A DNA stretch of 64,000 nt from Bacteroidales bacterium. GTDB lineage: Bacteria > Bacteroidota > Bacteroidia > Bacteroidales > UBA932. Position 1 is the stretch's first letter. Each line of letters opens with the position of its first letter. The position numbers were made by a program, and so were the translations under genes. Below are positions 40,646 through 51,000 of the stretch, in pieces. The notes under the pieces were generated by a model, which saw only the letters and a program-made list of their open reading frames with translations, made no database searches and was not told the DNA's origin. The stretch is taken from contig JAFRQH010000031.1 of assembly GCA_017428725.1 (NCBI GenBank), positions 1 through 64,000 on the forward strand. Reading direction: 5' to 3'.

Positions 40646-42907
40646 CACTTCATTCATTTCATCCGCGGTCAGCGCCTTGCCGTCCTTGGTGATACGGTTG
40701 AGGTGCTCCAGCGGGATCGGCCGCAGGTAGTGCTTGGCCTTGTCGAAGTGTCCACCGTTCGGCGAATTGTATTTATCGATGTCACCGTCAACGTTCTCGA
40801 TGGGCTTGCCCGTTTCCCAGTCCATAACGGTGGTTTTGGTGTGTCTGTTACCGGTATGGCCGAGGATGTCGGTTGGGGAATCGGTCCAGGCCTGGTCGTT
40901 GAAGCGCAGGCGGTCCTCGAGGGTGCGGGTGCGAACGAGGTCGTTGTAGCGGAGGAACTCACCGTACATCTCGCGGGACTTCTCGTTGAGCAGGTAGCAC
41001 ATGGCGCGGGTGAAAGCATCGGACTTGTACTTCGGGTTGGTGACCGCGAGGAAGTCCATCACGTACTCGTCCTCCGGCGGGTAGTTGCCGTCGGTGACGA
41101 CGGGCAGGACGGAAGCCTCGGCGTTGACGGCGTCGCGGTAGGCCTGGTCCTTGTCCCAGCCGCCCACGGAGTAGAAGTAGGAGTTCTTCGGATAGAAGAC
41201 GCTGCGGTTGGTGTGCGCGGAAATGCTGGTGCGGTAGCTGCTGGTCGCGAAGGCCTGGCCGCCGTCCATATACTTGTCGCGCTCCTCGCCGGCGCGGAAC
41301 TGGGCACGGTCACGCAGCGGTTTAAGGACAGCGAAGCCCTCGTTGTATTTGCCCTGACGGATGAGCGCCTCGGCCCAGAAGAAGTAATCCTCGGCGGAGC
41401 GGGCGACGATCGCGTCACGGTAGCTGTACTGGGAGTTGTAGACATCGATGTCACCGTCGAGATACTTGGAAAGCATCGTATTCTGACCGTCCTTGATGGG
41501 GTTCATGCTGGTGTTTTCGGGCTCGGCGTCACTCGCGCTATGGTAGGTGTACAGGGCCTTGGTATTCGGGATCAGCTTGCCGGTGTTGTAGTCGACGATG
41601 CGGAAACGCTTCCACGGCGTGTTGGTGAAGGCGATGTCGATATCCTCGGTGAGGAACTTCTGGCCGTATTCCTTGCGGTTGATGATGTACATACCGCCGA
41701 GGTATTTGCTGAAGAACGGATTTTCGCCGTCGAAATAATCGGGCAGATAGATCTCGCTGCCATCCTTGAGCTTATAAGTCAAGTCATTCTTGCTTTTGGG
41801 GAATTCGTTGATGGCCCAAGTGGTCTTGAAGGACTTCCAGAAGCGGGAGTCGTTCTTGAGGTCGTAGAGGAAGTAGGTGTACTTCGGGGTATTCTTGAGT
41901 CGCTGGTAGGAGCGTCCGCCGGCGACGTCGCGGGACATATACCCGGTGAAGGCATTCTGGTAAGGCATCACGAACCAGCAGATGGACATGTTGCCTGCGT
42001 ATCCGTTACCGCGTTCGGTGGTGCCGACGTCGTGGGAAGCCTTCAGCACGATCTCGGAGTTGTTCTCGGGCGAAGGTGCGGGGGCGTTGTTCTTGGTGTG
42101 GTTGGCGAACAGGTCCTCGTAGCGTGCGACGAGCGGCCGTGCGTCGATGACGATCTTGGCATACTTGATGACTTCGTTGAGGTCGTTGTCCTTGAAGGAG
42201 CTGTTCCAGTCGGCGTTGCACTCGGAGGCCCTCCAGAGGTGCGCCTGGGCGAGGTAGTGGGCTGCGGCGTACTTGTCGAGCTTGCCGTCCATGTCACCCT
42301 TTTCAGGAAGCAGCTTGTAGGCATTTTCAAGGTCGCTGATGATTTGCTCGTAGACATCCTTGCGCGGGTCGCGGACATACTCGCGCTCGGGTCCTTCGGC
42401 GGCGTGGATCACGAGGGGGATGTCGCCATACTGGTTGACGAGGAACAGGTAGTCGTAACCGCGCAGGAAATAGGCGGTGCCGAGCACCTCGTCCTTCTTG
42501 GCATATCCTTCGAGGACCTCAGCCTTGTCGATGATCTTGTTGGCGCGGTTGAGCCAGGTGTACAACGCTTCCCACATATAGTTGGCACTCATGGTGTTGG
42601 CCGATCCCGTAATCGTACGGCCATACCGGGCGTCGTAGGTGTTGAAAGCCTCGGAGGCGTCGTCACCGCCTTTCATGAACTCGTCGGTGCCGGCGTTGGT
42701 GAAGGCCCAGGTCTCAGCATAGTACTGCTGGCGGAACTGGATGTAGAGACTCTGGGACATAGAATAGAGACCGTCCGGGGTGTCCATATAGGAAGAGTCG
42801 ATCTTCGTCCTCTGCACCTCGTTGAGGAACTTATCGCCGCAGGAGGCCAGTGAAAGCAGGAGCGCTCCAGCCGCAACAATAGTCAGGATTCTAGAAATAT
42901 TTTTCAT
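40628..42907 (-). CDS. SusD-family surface glycan-binding lipoprotein (pair 3)
   Basis: 759 residues with a lipoprotein signal ending LLSLASC. Motifs: DTPDGLYSMSQSLYIQFRQQYY, GTAYFLRGYDYLFLVNQYGD, AHYLAQAHLWRASEC, RSAEDYFFWAEALIRQGKYNEG, LLNEKSREMYGEFLRYNDLVRTRTLEDR and KAKHYLRPIPLEHLNRI, ending VQNPGY. This is the normal SusD organisation. It is 80 residues longer than the pair 2 SusD, with extra loops between residues about 330 and 480 and near the C-terminus (NRHTKTTVMDWETG), which may change the binding face. It is 21 bases after its susC. The ligand is inferred only from the locus. Confidence 0.94.
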   Translation of the reverse strand: MKNISRILTIVAAGALLLSLASCGDKFLNEVQRTKIDSSYMDTPDGLYSMSQSLYIQFRQQYYAETWAFTNAGTDEFMKGGDDASEAFNTYDARYGRTITGSANTMSANYMWEALYTWLNRANKIIDKAEVLEGYAKKDEVLGTAYFLRGYDYLFLVNQYGDIPLVIHAAEGPEREYVRDPRKDVYEQIISDLENAYKLLPEKGDMDGKLDKYAAAHYLAQAHLWRASECNADWNSSFKDNDLNEVIKYAKIVIDARPLVARYEDLFANHTKNNAPAPSPENNSEIVLKASHDVGTTERGNGYAGNMSICWFVMPYQNAFTGYMSRDVAGGRSYQRLKNTPKYTYFLYDLKNDSRFWKSFKTTWAINEFPKSKNDLTYKLKDGSEIYLPDYFDGENPFFSKYLGGMYIINRKEYGQKFLTEDIDIAFTNTPWKRFRIVDYNTGKLIPNTKALYTYHSASDAEPENTSMNPIKDGQNTMLSKYLDGDIDVYNSQYSYRDAIVARSAEDYFFWAEALIRQGKYNEGFAVLKPLRDRAQFRAGEERDKYMDGGQAFATSSYRTSISAHTNRSVFYPKNSYFYSVGGWDKDQAYRDAVNAEASVLPVVTDGNYPPEDEYVMDFLAVTNPKYKSDAFTRAMCYLLNEKSREMYGEFLRYNDLVRTRTLEDRLRFNDQAWTDSPTDILGHTGNRHTKTTVMDWETGKPIENVDGDIDKYNSPNGGHFDKAKHYLRPIPLEHLNRITKDGKALTADEMNEVQNPGY

Positions 42908-42928
42908 AAAGCAATAATCTTAAGAGGA

Positions 42929-45900
42929 TTAGAAGCCGATGTTGAGGCCGAAGACAATGCCGCGGTTGATGGAAGCGTTATTCACGTCGGAATCCCTCCA
43001 GAAGGCGGTGTCGTAGACGGAGAACGGGTTCTTGAGCTGGGCGGTGACACGCACGGTGTTCAGGCCCATCTTCTTGACAAAGTCCTGCGGCAGGAAGTAA
43101 CCCAGGGAGATCTGGCGGACCTTGAGCCAGCCGCCGTGCTTGTACTGGATCAGGGAGCCGGCGAAATTGTCCAGGGAAGCTTCGATGGACCAGCCCGGAC
43201 GACCGTACTTGGCGTTCTTGTTCTGCTCGGTGTAGTAGTCGATCTTGCGGGAAGGATCGGCGGTGGTCTGTCCGTGTCCGGTCTGCATGAAGTAGTCGAA
43301 GCGGCCGTACATGAAGACGTCCAGGGTGAGGTTCTTCCAGCGGAGGGTGTTGTTGAAGCCCAGGGTCCAAAGCGGGTCGTTGTGGCCGAGGATCACGTAG
43401 TCGTTGGTCGCGTCGAGCATGTAGTCACCGTTCTGGTCCTTGATGCGGGTCATGCCGGGCGCGAAATTGTACCCTTTCTCCTTGAACTTGGCCATTTCGG
43501 CCTGGTCTGCAGCAGATTCGGTCCACAGGCCGAGGGATTCCCAGCCATACGAGACCGAAAGCGGATAGTCGATGAAGAGCCTCTGGTCGACCATGTTTTC
43601 CTTGCCGTTCTGGAGTTCGATGATCTTGGTCGTGTTGTAGGCAAGGTTGACGGTGGACCTCCAGGAGAGGTCGCGCTTGGTGATGTTGACGGTGTTGAGG
43701 GTCAGGTCGAAGCCCTGGTTGTTGATCTGTCCGAGGTTGGCCTGGGTCTTGTTGGCGCCGGAAACGATGGGGAGGGTGACGTCGAAGAGCATACCGTGGG
43801 TGAAGTTCTTGTAGACGTCGAACACGCCGCTGATGCGTCCCTTCAGGACGGAGAAGTCCACACCGACGTTGACGGCGTCCGTGGTCTCCCAGCCGATGGA
43901 CTGGTTGGCGAAGGTGTTGGGGGTGTAATAGAAGGAATAGGCCTTGTTACCGAAGGTGGTCGTATTGCTGGTCAGCGCGTCTTTGGAGGAGTAGGGCTCA
44001 ATGCTGTAGTTGCCGGTGCGTCCCCAACCTGCGCGGAGTTTGAGCTGGTCGATCCAGCTGACGTGCATCCAGGGTTCCTGATCGATACGCCAACCGAGGG
44101 CGACGGAGGGGAAGAGGGCCCACTTGTGGCCGACACCCAGCACGGAGGCGCCGTCGTAACGGACGGAGGCCGTGATCATGTAGCGGTCCTTGTAGGTGTA
44201 GTTGACACGGCCCATGTAGGAGGCCATCTGCTGCTCGCTGAGCGAGTTGAACTTAGGCTCGCCGAGCGGGGTATAGGTGCCAGCCTGGAGTCCCCACCAT
44301 TTCTGGACCATACCCTGGCCGATGGCCGCGAGGGCAACTTCTTTTCCTTCCATGCTATATAGCTGGGAGTTCATCTTGTACCAGGCTTCCTGGAGGAGGG
44401 TGACGTTGAAGGAGTGGTCGCCGAAGGCGCGGTTGTAGGAGAGGATGTTGTCGATGGTCCAGGAGAAGTACTTGTTGGCACTGGAGGTGACCAGATCGAT
44501 CTCACCCATCATACGGCGGGTATTGGACATCTTGTCCATGTACTTGTTGGACTGGAAGAAGCGGAGCTGCGGACCGAAGGTGGAGCGGAAGGTCAGACCC
44601 TTGAGCGGTTCCCACATCTTGCCGAAGTCCAGGGCGGCATAGAAGCTGCCCGTGAAGTCGTAGGAGAGTCGGGAGAGTTCGGTCAGACCAACTTCGCCGA
44701 CGACGGTGTAGACACGGTTGTTGCCGTCCGGGAAGTCGACGACATTGCCGTCTTTGTCATAAGGCACGCCGTAAGTGTGGATACGCTGTGCCTTGGCACG
44801 GAGGTCGCCGCCAACGGAACCGTCCGGACCGCCGGAGTTGTCGACACCGTATTCCTGGTCGCCGAAGCGGGCGTTGATGGCGCCGCCCATCGAGAACCAC
44901 TCGATCGGGGTGAGGTCGACGCTGGTGCGGAAAGTGTAGCGCTGGTATTCCTGGCCGAGGGTGGTGCCCTTGTTGTTCATATAGCCGAGGGACACGTAGG
45001 CTTTCATCTTGTCGGTACCGCCGGAGGCGCTGAGGGTATGCTCGTGGGTGACACCGATGCGGTCGGAGAACTGGGTCCAGTCGGTGGTGATGACCTTGGA
45101 GGGATCCCAGGTGGTGGAGCGCTGTCCGGCGTTCCACTGCTCGAGGGTCAGGCCCCAGCCCCGCAGGATGTTCTCCCATGCGGTGCTGGAATAACCCTTG
45201 ATCTGCGTGGCAGCATAGTCCACTTCAATGTCGGGCTGATTGCCGGGGATGTCGGTGTAGCCGGCATAGTAGCGTGCCCAGCGGCGCCACTCGATGGTCT
45301 CGGGAGCGTTGAAGTAGGGGACCTTGTCGAAGATCTTCTCGGCGGTGAAGGTGCCGGAATAGTTGAGGGTGAGCTTGCCGCTCTTGCCGCGGTTGGTGGT
45401 GACGAGGATGACACCGTCGCTACCACGTGCACCGTAGATGGCCGTCGCAGAAGCGTCCTTGAGGATGTCGATGGACTCGATGTCTTGGGCGTTGATCATA
45501 TCCAGGCTGACGGACTGGGCCACGACACCGTCGATGACGATCAGCGGGCTGCCGCTCTTGAAACTGTTCTTGCCGCGCACCGTAATGGAACCGGCGTCAC
45601 CCGGACGGCCGTTGTTGCCGACCACGACACCGGCGGCCTTGCCCTGCAGGGCCTCGACGGCGTTGAGCACCGGGTTCTGGAGGAGCTCCTCGGATTTGAC
45701 GGAGACCATGGCGCCGGTGACGTCGCTCTTCTTCATCGTACCGTAACCGACGGCCACCGCTTCTTCGAGCATCAGGCGGTCATCCTGGAGCGTGACGGCC
45801 ATGTTGTTGGCCGCAGAGACCTTCTGGGTCACGTAACCGATGCAGGAGACCTCGAGGGTCGTGCCGGGGGCGATGCGGAGTTCGAAGTTGCCGTCGATGT

Positions 45901-46087
45901 CGGTGATGACACCGTTGGTGGTGCCGGGCACGACGACGGAAGCTCCGATGATGGCTTCGCCGGAAGCGTCGATGACCTTGCCGCGCACGACGGACTGGGC
46001 GTTGGCCCATCCCCCCGCAAACAGCAAAGCCACGGCAGTCGTAAGCGCCATCAGCGCTTTGCGACTCACTGAGAAAATAGATTTCAT
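42929..46087 (-). CDS. SusC-family TonB-dependent outer-membrane transporter (pair 3)
   Basis: 1052 residues from the ATG at 46087 (MKSIFSVSRKALMALTTAVA); the TTG just upstream is in frame but the ATG matches the pair 2 start exactly. Sandwich VVRGKVIDASGEAIIGASV, plug EEAVAVGYGTMKKSDVTGAM and IYGARGSDGVILVTTNRG, and barrel ending NRGIVFGLNIGF. No STN domain. It is the closest relative in the window of the pair 2 SusC. It is the first gene of a two-gene unit with terminator at 40581-40604. Confidence 0.95.
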   Translation of the reverse strand: MKSIFSVSRKALMALTTAVALLFAGGWANAQSVVRGKVIDASGEAIIGASVVVPGTTNGVITDIDGNFELRIAPGTTLEVSCIGYVTQKVSAANNMAVTLQDDRLMLEEAVAVGYGTMKKSDVTGAMVSVKSEELLQNPVLNAVEALQGKAAGVVVGNNGRPGDAGSITVRGKNSFKSGSPLIVIDGVVAQSVSLDMINAQDIESIDILKDASATAIYGARGSDGVILVTTNRGKSGKLTLNYSGTFTAEKIFDKVPYFNAPETIEWRRWARYYAGYTDIPGNQPDIEVDYAATQIKGYSSTAWENILRGWGLTLEQWNAGQRSTTWDPSKVITTDWTQFSDRIGVTHEHTLSASGGTDKMKAYVSLGYMNNKGTTLGQEYQRYTFRTSVDLTPIEWFSMGGAINARFGDQEYGVDNSGGPDGSVGGDLRAKAQRIHTYGVPYDKDGNVVDFPDGNNRVYTVVGEVGLTELSRLSYDFTGSFYAALDFGKMWEPLKGLTFRSTFGPQLRFFQSNKYMDKMSNTRRMMGEIDLVTSSANKYFSWTIDNILSYNRAFGDHSFNVTLLQEAWYKMNSQLYSMEGKEVALAAIGQGMVQKWWGLQAGTYTPLGEPKFNSLSEQQMASYMGRVNYTYKDRYMITASVRYDGASVLGVGHKWALFPSVALGWRIDQEPWMHVSWIDQLKLRAGWGRTGNYSIEPYSSKDALTSNTTTFGNKAYSFYYTPNTFANQSIGWETTDAVNVGVDFSVLKGRISGVFDVYKNFTHGMLFDVTLPIVSGANKTQANLGQINNQGFDLTLNTVNITKRDLSWRSTVNLAYNTTKIIELQNGKENMVDQRLFIDYPLSVSYGWESLGLWTESAADQAEMAKFKEKGYNFAPGMTRIKDQNGDYMLDATNDYVILGHNDPLWTLGFNNTLRWKNLTLDVFMYGRFDYFMQTGHGQTTADPSRKIDYYTEQNKNAKYGRPGWSIEASLDNFAGSLIQYKHGGWLKVRQISLGYFLPQDFVKKMGLNTVRVTAQLKNPFSVYDTAFWRDSDVNNASINRGIVFGLNIGF

Positions 46088-46089
46088 CA
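46040..46089 (-). repeat. 50-bp identical repeat, copy 2 (start of pair 3 susC)
   Basis: Exact match to 40263-40312, including the start codon and first 15 codons with identical synonymous choices. Confidence 0.9.
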
Positions 46090-46168
46090 AGCTTTAGTGA
46101 TTTTGGTTGAACTTAAAAACGGAAAGTTGATTATCAGTTTGGCAGGTATTGGTTTTAGTTCGTCCACG

Positions 46169-46176
46169 CAAATATA
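46169..46176 (-). promoter_or_regulatory. -7 promoter element for SusC/D pair 3
   Basis: TATATTTG on the minus strand, exact consensus, about 82 bases before the ATG. No -33 TTTG at a suitable distance. Confidence 0.55.
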
Positions 46177-46331
46177 GCGGCTTGAGAACTCTGAAACGGC
46201 TCGTGTTTTTGTCAATATATGGTATGTAAATAATTCATAATCAAATAGTTACAGTTCGATTATCGTTTGAAAAGCATCATATATTATCATTCATATCGCA
46301 TATATTGCAAAATATGGTGCGGCGAACAAAA

Positions 46332-46360
46332 AGAGCGTCCCGCGGTGGGCGGGACGCTCT
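46332..46360 (-). terminator. Hairpin terminator after SusC/D pair 4
   Basis: 12-bp GC-rich stem (46332-46343 with 46349-46360, loop of 5) followed on the minus strand by TTTTTGTTCGCC, 37 bases past the SusD stop. Confidence 0.85.
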
Positions 46361-46396
46361 GTCAGGGATTCCGGTTCAAGTCCGGAATGATGGGGT

Positions 46397-48022
46397 CTAC
46401 CAGTCGGGGTTCTGGTTGTACAGGCCCTGGCGGGTCTTGATCTGCGCGTCAGGGATCGGGCAGAGGTAGCGGCCGGGCTTGATGTTGCCGGCAGCGACAC
46501 CCTCGCTGTGCGAAGCCGCATAGCGGTCGTAGTGTGCGCGGGTGCAGGCTTCCCACTCGCCGTAGCGGATCTCGTCGAACCAGCGGATGCCTTCGAGGAA
46601 GAACTCGAGGCGGCGCTCGTTCTTGACGGCCTTGAGGGCGTCACCGGTGGCATCCGGGATGCCGGCGCGCTGGCGGATCTTGTTGACCTGGGCGAGGGCG
46701 CCTGCGGCGTCACCGTCCTCGGCGAGGATCTCGGCGTAGAGCAGCATGATGTCCTCGAGGCGGATGACCGGGAAGTTGACCGGCCAGCCACCGAGCTGGT
46801 CATAGTCGAAGGTCATCCCCACGGCCTCGTGCTTCTGCAGGAAGGGCAGGTACTTGGTGTTGATGGACAGGGCGTAGGAAGTCACCGTGGTGCCGTCCTC
46901 CAGTTTCACCGAGATCTCCTCGTTGGAGTAGTCGGTGGTGGCGGCGCCGTAAGCCTTATAGCCGTCCATGAAATAGTCTCCCAGACCGCGCGGGTCCTCG
47001 TTCTTGACATAGTCGTAGCGGAGCAGGCAGTCGATGTAGGCGGGGGTCATCGCACCGCCGCCGCCACCCTTCGGAAGGTACTCCTGGGTGAGGCCGGCGC
47101 CGGATTCGCTGCCGGTCAGGCCGTTGCCGCTGTTGAGCGTGTGCTGGATGGAGAAGATCTGGTACTTGTTGGCGATGGACGGGTCGGTGAGCCACTGCTT
47201 CTTCCATTCCTGGATGGTGGGCGCCCAGTACTTGTTGCCGTTGGAGGCGGAGTAGCTGAGGACCTTCTCGAGGTAGGTCTTGGCGTTGGCCTTGGCGGAA
47301 GCGTCGTTGAACGGCTGTCCCTTGAGGGTCATATAGGCACGGGCGAGCATGGCCTGTGCGACGACCTTGTCGGCGCGGCCCTGTCCGCCGATGGCGGCGC
47401 CCTGGCTGTCCTTCATCGCGTTCTCATAGGGGAGGAGTTCCTCGGCCTTCTTGAGGTCGGCGATGGCGAAGGCGATGACCTCGGCCGGAGTGGACTGTCC
47501 GAGTTCCTGGGACTCAGCCACGGAGAGGCAGTGGTCCACGATGGGGACGTTGCCGAAGATGCGGGCGAGCTCGAAGTGGGCGTAGCCGCGCAGGAAGTAG
47601 AGTTCGCCGCTGTACTGGTTCTTCAACGCCTCGTCGGTGAACGGGGTCTCGGCGGAATTCTGCAGCACGGAGTTGGCGTTGTTGATCAAGGCATACCAGC
47701 TTGCCCACAGGGAGTTGAGGTCGTCCATGTCGGAGGTGAAGCGGAAGTTGGACACCTCGGAGCAGGAGCGGATACCGTTGGCGAGCGGGTCGACCCACAT
47801 GTTGTCGGAACGCTCCTCGGAGAGGAGGAGGTACTGGTTGAGCTCGATGTCGCGCAGGAACGAGTAGACGCCGAGGACGCCTTGTTCGACGTGGGCGGGG
47901 GAGTCATAGAACCCGTCCGGGGAGAGGGATCCGACCGGCGGCGTGACGAGGAAATCCTTGCAGGAGGAGACGGCGGCGATGGCGCCGAGGGTCAGCAGGA
48001 CATATTTGATTTTTTTCAACAT
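46397..48022 (-). CDS. SusD-family surface glycan-binding lipoprotein (pair 4)
   Basis: 541 residues with a lipoprotein signal ending AVSSC. SusD motifs: DGFYDSPAHVEQGVLGVYSFL, LYFLRGYAHFELARIFGNVPI, AQAMLARAYMTLKGQPF, IRLEDIMLLYAEILAEDGD, and VKNERRLEFFLEGIRWFDEIRYGEWE, ending QNPDW. It belongs to a different SusD branch from pairs 2 and 3, being shorter and with the ERRLEF form of the C-terminal motif. It pairs with the SusC 12 bases upstream. Context suggests binding of a pectic fragment. Confidence 0.94.
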   Translation of the reverse strand: MLKKIKYVLLTLGAIAAVSSCKDFLVTPPVGSLSPDGFYDSPAHVEQGVLGVYSFLRDIELNQYLLLSEERSDNMWVDPLANGIRSCSEVSNFRFTSDMDDLNSLWASWYALINNANSVLQNSAETPFTDEALKNQYSGELYFLRGYAHFELARIFGNVPIVDHCLSVAESQELGQSTPAEVIAFAIADLKKAEELLPYENAMKDSQGAAIGGQGRADKVVAQAMLARAYMTLKGQPFNDASAKANAKTYLEKVLSYSASNGNKYWAPTIQEWKKQWLTDPSIANKYQIFSIQHTLNSGNGLTGSESGAGLTQEYLPKGGGGGAMTPAYIDCLLRYDYVKNEDPRGLGDYFMDGYKAYGAATTDYSNEEISVKLEDGTTVTSYALSINTKYLPFLQKHEAVGMTFDYDQLGGWPVNFPVIRLEDIMLLYAEILAEDGDAAGALAQVNKIRQRAGIPDATGDALKAVKNERRLEFFLEGIRWFDEIRYGEWEACTRAHYDRYAASHSEGVAAGNIKPGRYLCPIPDAQIKTRQGLYNQNPDW

Positions 48023-48034
48023 GGCTGTTCGGAA

Positions 48035-51000
48035 TTAGAAGTTGATGTTGAGACCCAGGGTGAAGGTGCGGGCGGACGGGTAAGCACCGTAGTCCATACC
48101 TCCCTGGCCGCGGTTGGAAGCTTCCGGCGAGTAGCCGTGGTAGTAGCTGTCGAGGATCAGGAGGTTCTCGATGGAAAGGTACACGCGGGCGGACTGGATG
48201 AAGCTCTTGAACGGGATCTTGTAGCCCAGCGTGAGGTTCTTCACGCGGAAGTAGTCGGACTTGTAGAGGAAACGGGAGTCGGCGTCAGGCTTGACGGCGC
48301 TGCGGTGGTAGGGCACCCAGCCGTTGCCGGGTTCGGACTCGCTCCACCACTGGTCGCGCCACCAGCCCATCGCGTTGGTCTGGTTGCCCATACCGGCACG
48401 GTCGATGGCACGGCCGATGGTACCGTAGATGGAGCCACCGGTCTGGGCGGTGAAGAGCACGGAAGCGTCGAAGTTCTTCCACGTGATGCGGTTGGTCATA
48501 CCGAAGACGAAATCCGGAGCCGGTTTGCCGAGGACCTGGTAGTCGCCGTTGGTCGGGGAGTCGATGATGTTGTTGTCACCGTCCACATCCTCGTGCTTGA
48601 GGTCGCCGGGGACGACGGGCGTGCCCTTGTACTTCGGCACGACACCGTTGTGGGCGGTCGTGGAAGCGTCGATCTCGGCCTGGTTCTTCCAGACGCCAAT
48701 GCACTTCAGGCCGTAGAAGTAGTACATAGGCTTGCCGACCTCGAGGACGTAGTAGGCACCGTTGTCCTTGTTGTACACGGTGGTGTTCTCGGAGCCGAGC
48801 TGGAGGACCTTATTGCGGTTGTAGGACACGTTGAAGGAGGTGCTCCAGCTGAAGTCGCGCTTGCTGATGTTCTGGGTGTTGAGTTCGAGCTCGACACCGG
48901 TGTTCCACACAGAACCGAGGTTGCCGGTGGTCGTGGTCATGCCGGAGGTGGCGGGCACGGGGATGTTGTAGAGCAGGTCGGTCGTGGTCTTGGTGTACCA
49001 GTCGATGGAGGCCTGGATGCGGTTGTTCAGGAAGCCGAAGTCGAACGCCACGTCGGTGGAGTGGGTCTTCTCCCAGCCGAGGCTGAGGTTACCCACGGCC
49101 CCGATGCGGTAGGCGAGGTCGTCGGCGTAGTTGTTCTGGCTCAGGGTGGAGTAAGCGGCGGTCTGGGAGACGCCGTTGTTACCGGTCTGACCGTAGCTGA
49201 CACGGAACTTGAAGGTGTTCCACCAGTCAAGGGAAGACTCCTTGAAGAACGGCTCGTTGGAGATCATCCAGCCTGCGGAAGCGGACGGGAACCAGCCCCA
49301 CTTGTTGTTGGCGCCGAAGCGGGAATAGCCGTCGCGGCGGAGCGAGGCGGAGACCATATAGCGGTTCGCGTAGTTGTAGTTGAGACGTCCGAAGAAGGAG
49401 GCCAGGTGGGTCTGGGTGCTCTCCGTGATGGAGGAACCGGAGACGGTCGGGGTGACCGAGGTATTGTTGCCGGAGAAGGTACCGCGGATGGTATCGTTCG
49501 CCAGGTTCTTGAAGCTGTTGGAAGTGCTGTAGCCGATGCCGGAGATCTCGCTGGAGGCACCGAGCATCGCCGCGAAGCTGTGCTGGCCGATGGTCTTGTT
49601 GTAGTTGGCGACGACCTGCAGCAGGGAGTTGATCCCGTAGCTCATGCTGTGGCTTACCGAGGAGGCTTCGCCTTCCGGACGGGTGAGCCAGGCGCCGTTG
49701 ACGATGGTCCCGTTGGTGAACTGGTGGTTCGAAGAACTGCTATAGTTTGCCGATGCGGTGGCCTCGATCTGGAAGTCCTTGAAGGGCGTGACACGCAGGA
49801 AGGTGCTGGCCTGCAGGCGCAGGGTGTTGTTCACGGGGGCGATGTCCTTGTTGTACTCACGCGCGTTGGCGGAAGTGCCGGCCCAGTCGTATTTCAGGTT
49901 CGGATAGTAGGCGACGTGGTAGCCGACGCCAGGTCCGGAGACCGGGGCGGAGGAGAGATAGCGGTGGGCCTGGGAGTCCTTGCCGTTGCCGCGGCCGGAG
50001 CCGGTGTTGATCACGAAGGACGGGGCGACGTTGAGCCCGACGGTGATCCAGTCGTTGAGCTTGCTCTCCACGTTGGTGCGCAGGTTGATGCGCTTGTAGT
50101 TGGAAGCAGGGAACAGACCGTTCTGGTCCATATAGCCCAGGGAGAACATATAGCGGGTGGCGTCGGTGGCGCCGGACACGCTCACGTTGTAGTTCTGGAT
50201 GCCGGCGGGACGGTACATTTCATCCTGCCAGTCCAGCAGGCTGAGCTCCTCCTTGTTGGGGTCGCTGTAGGTGTGGGTGCGCTGCATCTCGGGGCTGAGG
50301 TACTTGAACCAACGGTCGTCGTAGTTGACGGAGTTGTTGCCGGTACGCTGCGGGCTGGTGATGCGGAGGTTGGCCATACGGGTGGCGTTGTCGTCGGAGA
50401 TGCTGCCCTGCGGGTAGCGGGCCAGGTAGTTGGCATCCATCTGGCGGACGCTCCATTCCATCCACTCGGTGGCGGAGAGCAGGTCGATCTTCTTCTCGAG
50501 GGTGGCGATACCGTAGGTGGCGGTGAAGGTCACGCGCGGTTTGCCTTTCTGGCCCTGCTTGGTGGTGACGATCACGACGCCGTTGGAGCCGCGGGAGCCA
50601 TAGATGGCTGCGGAGGCGGCGTCCTTGAGGACCTCGATGGAGGCGATGTCGTTCGGGTTGAGGCCCTGCATGTTGCCCTGGGGCACGCCGTCGATCACGT
50701 AGAGCGGGTTGTTACCGGCACTGATGGAGGCGGTACCACGGACGCGGATCTGCGGGTCGGCGCCCGGCTCGGAGTTGGTGATCATCACGGTCACGCCGGC
50801 GAGCTGGCCCTGGAGGGCCTGCTCGGCGCGGGCCATCGGGCGGTCGTCGATGGAGGAGTTGTCCATCTTGGCGACGGCGGAGGTGAGGTCGGAGCGCTTG
50901 ACGGAGCCGTAGCCGATGACCACGGTCTCTTCGAGCATCTCGGCGTCCTCGGCGAGGACGACGGTCATGTTGGCGGCGGCGGTGACGCGCTGGGCGACGT

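Larger units (their letters stand above)
46088..46396. other. Intergenic region between pair 3 and pair 4
   Basis: 309 AT-rich bases without a credible gene. It contains the pair 3 leader, its -7 element at 46169-46176, and the pair 4 terminator at 46332-46360. The leader shares the pattern TTGGCAGGT then TTGGTTTTAG-like bases with the pair 2 leader. Confidence 0.65.
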
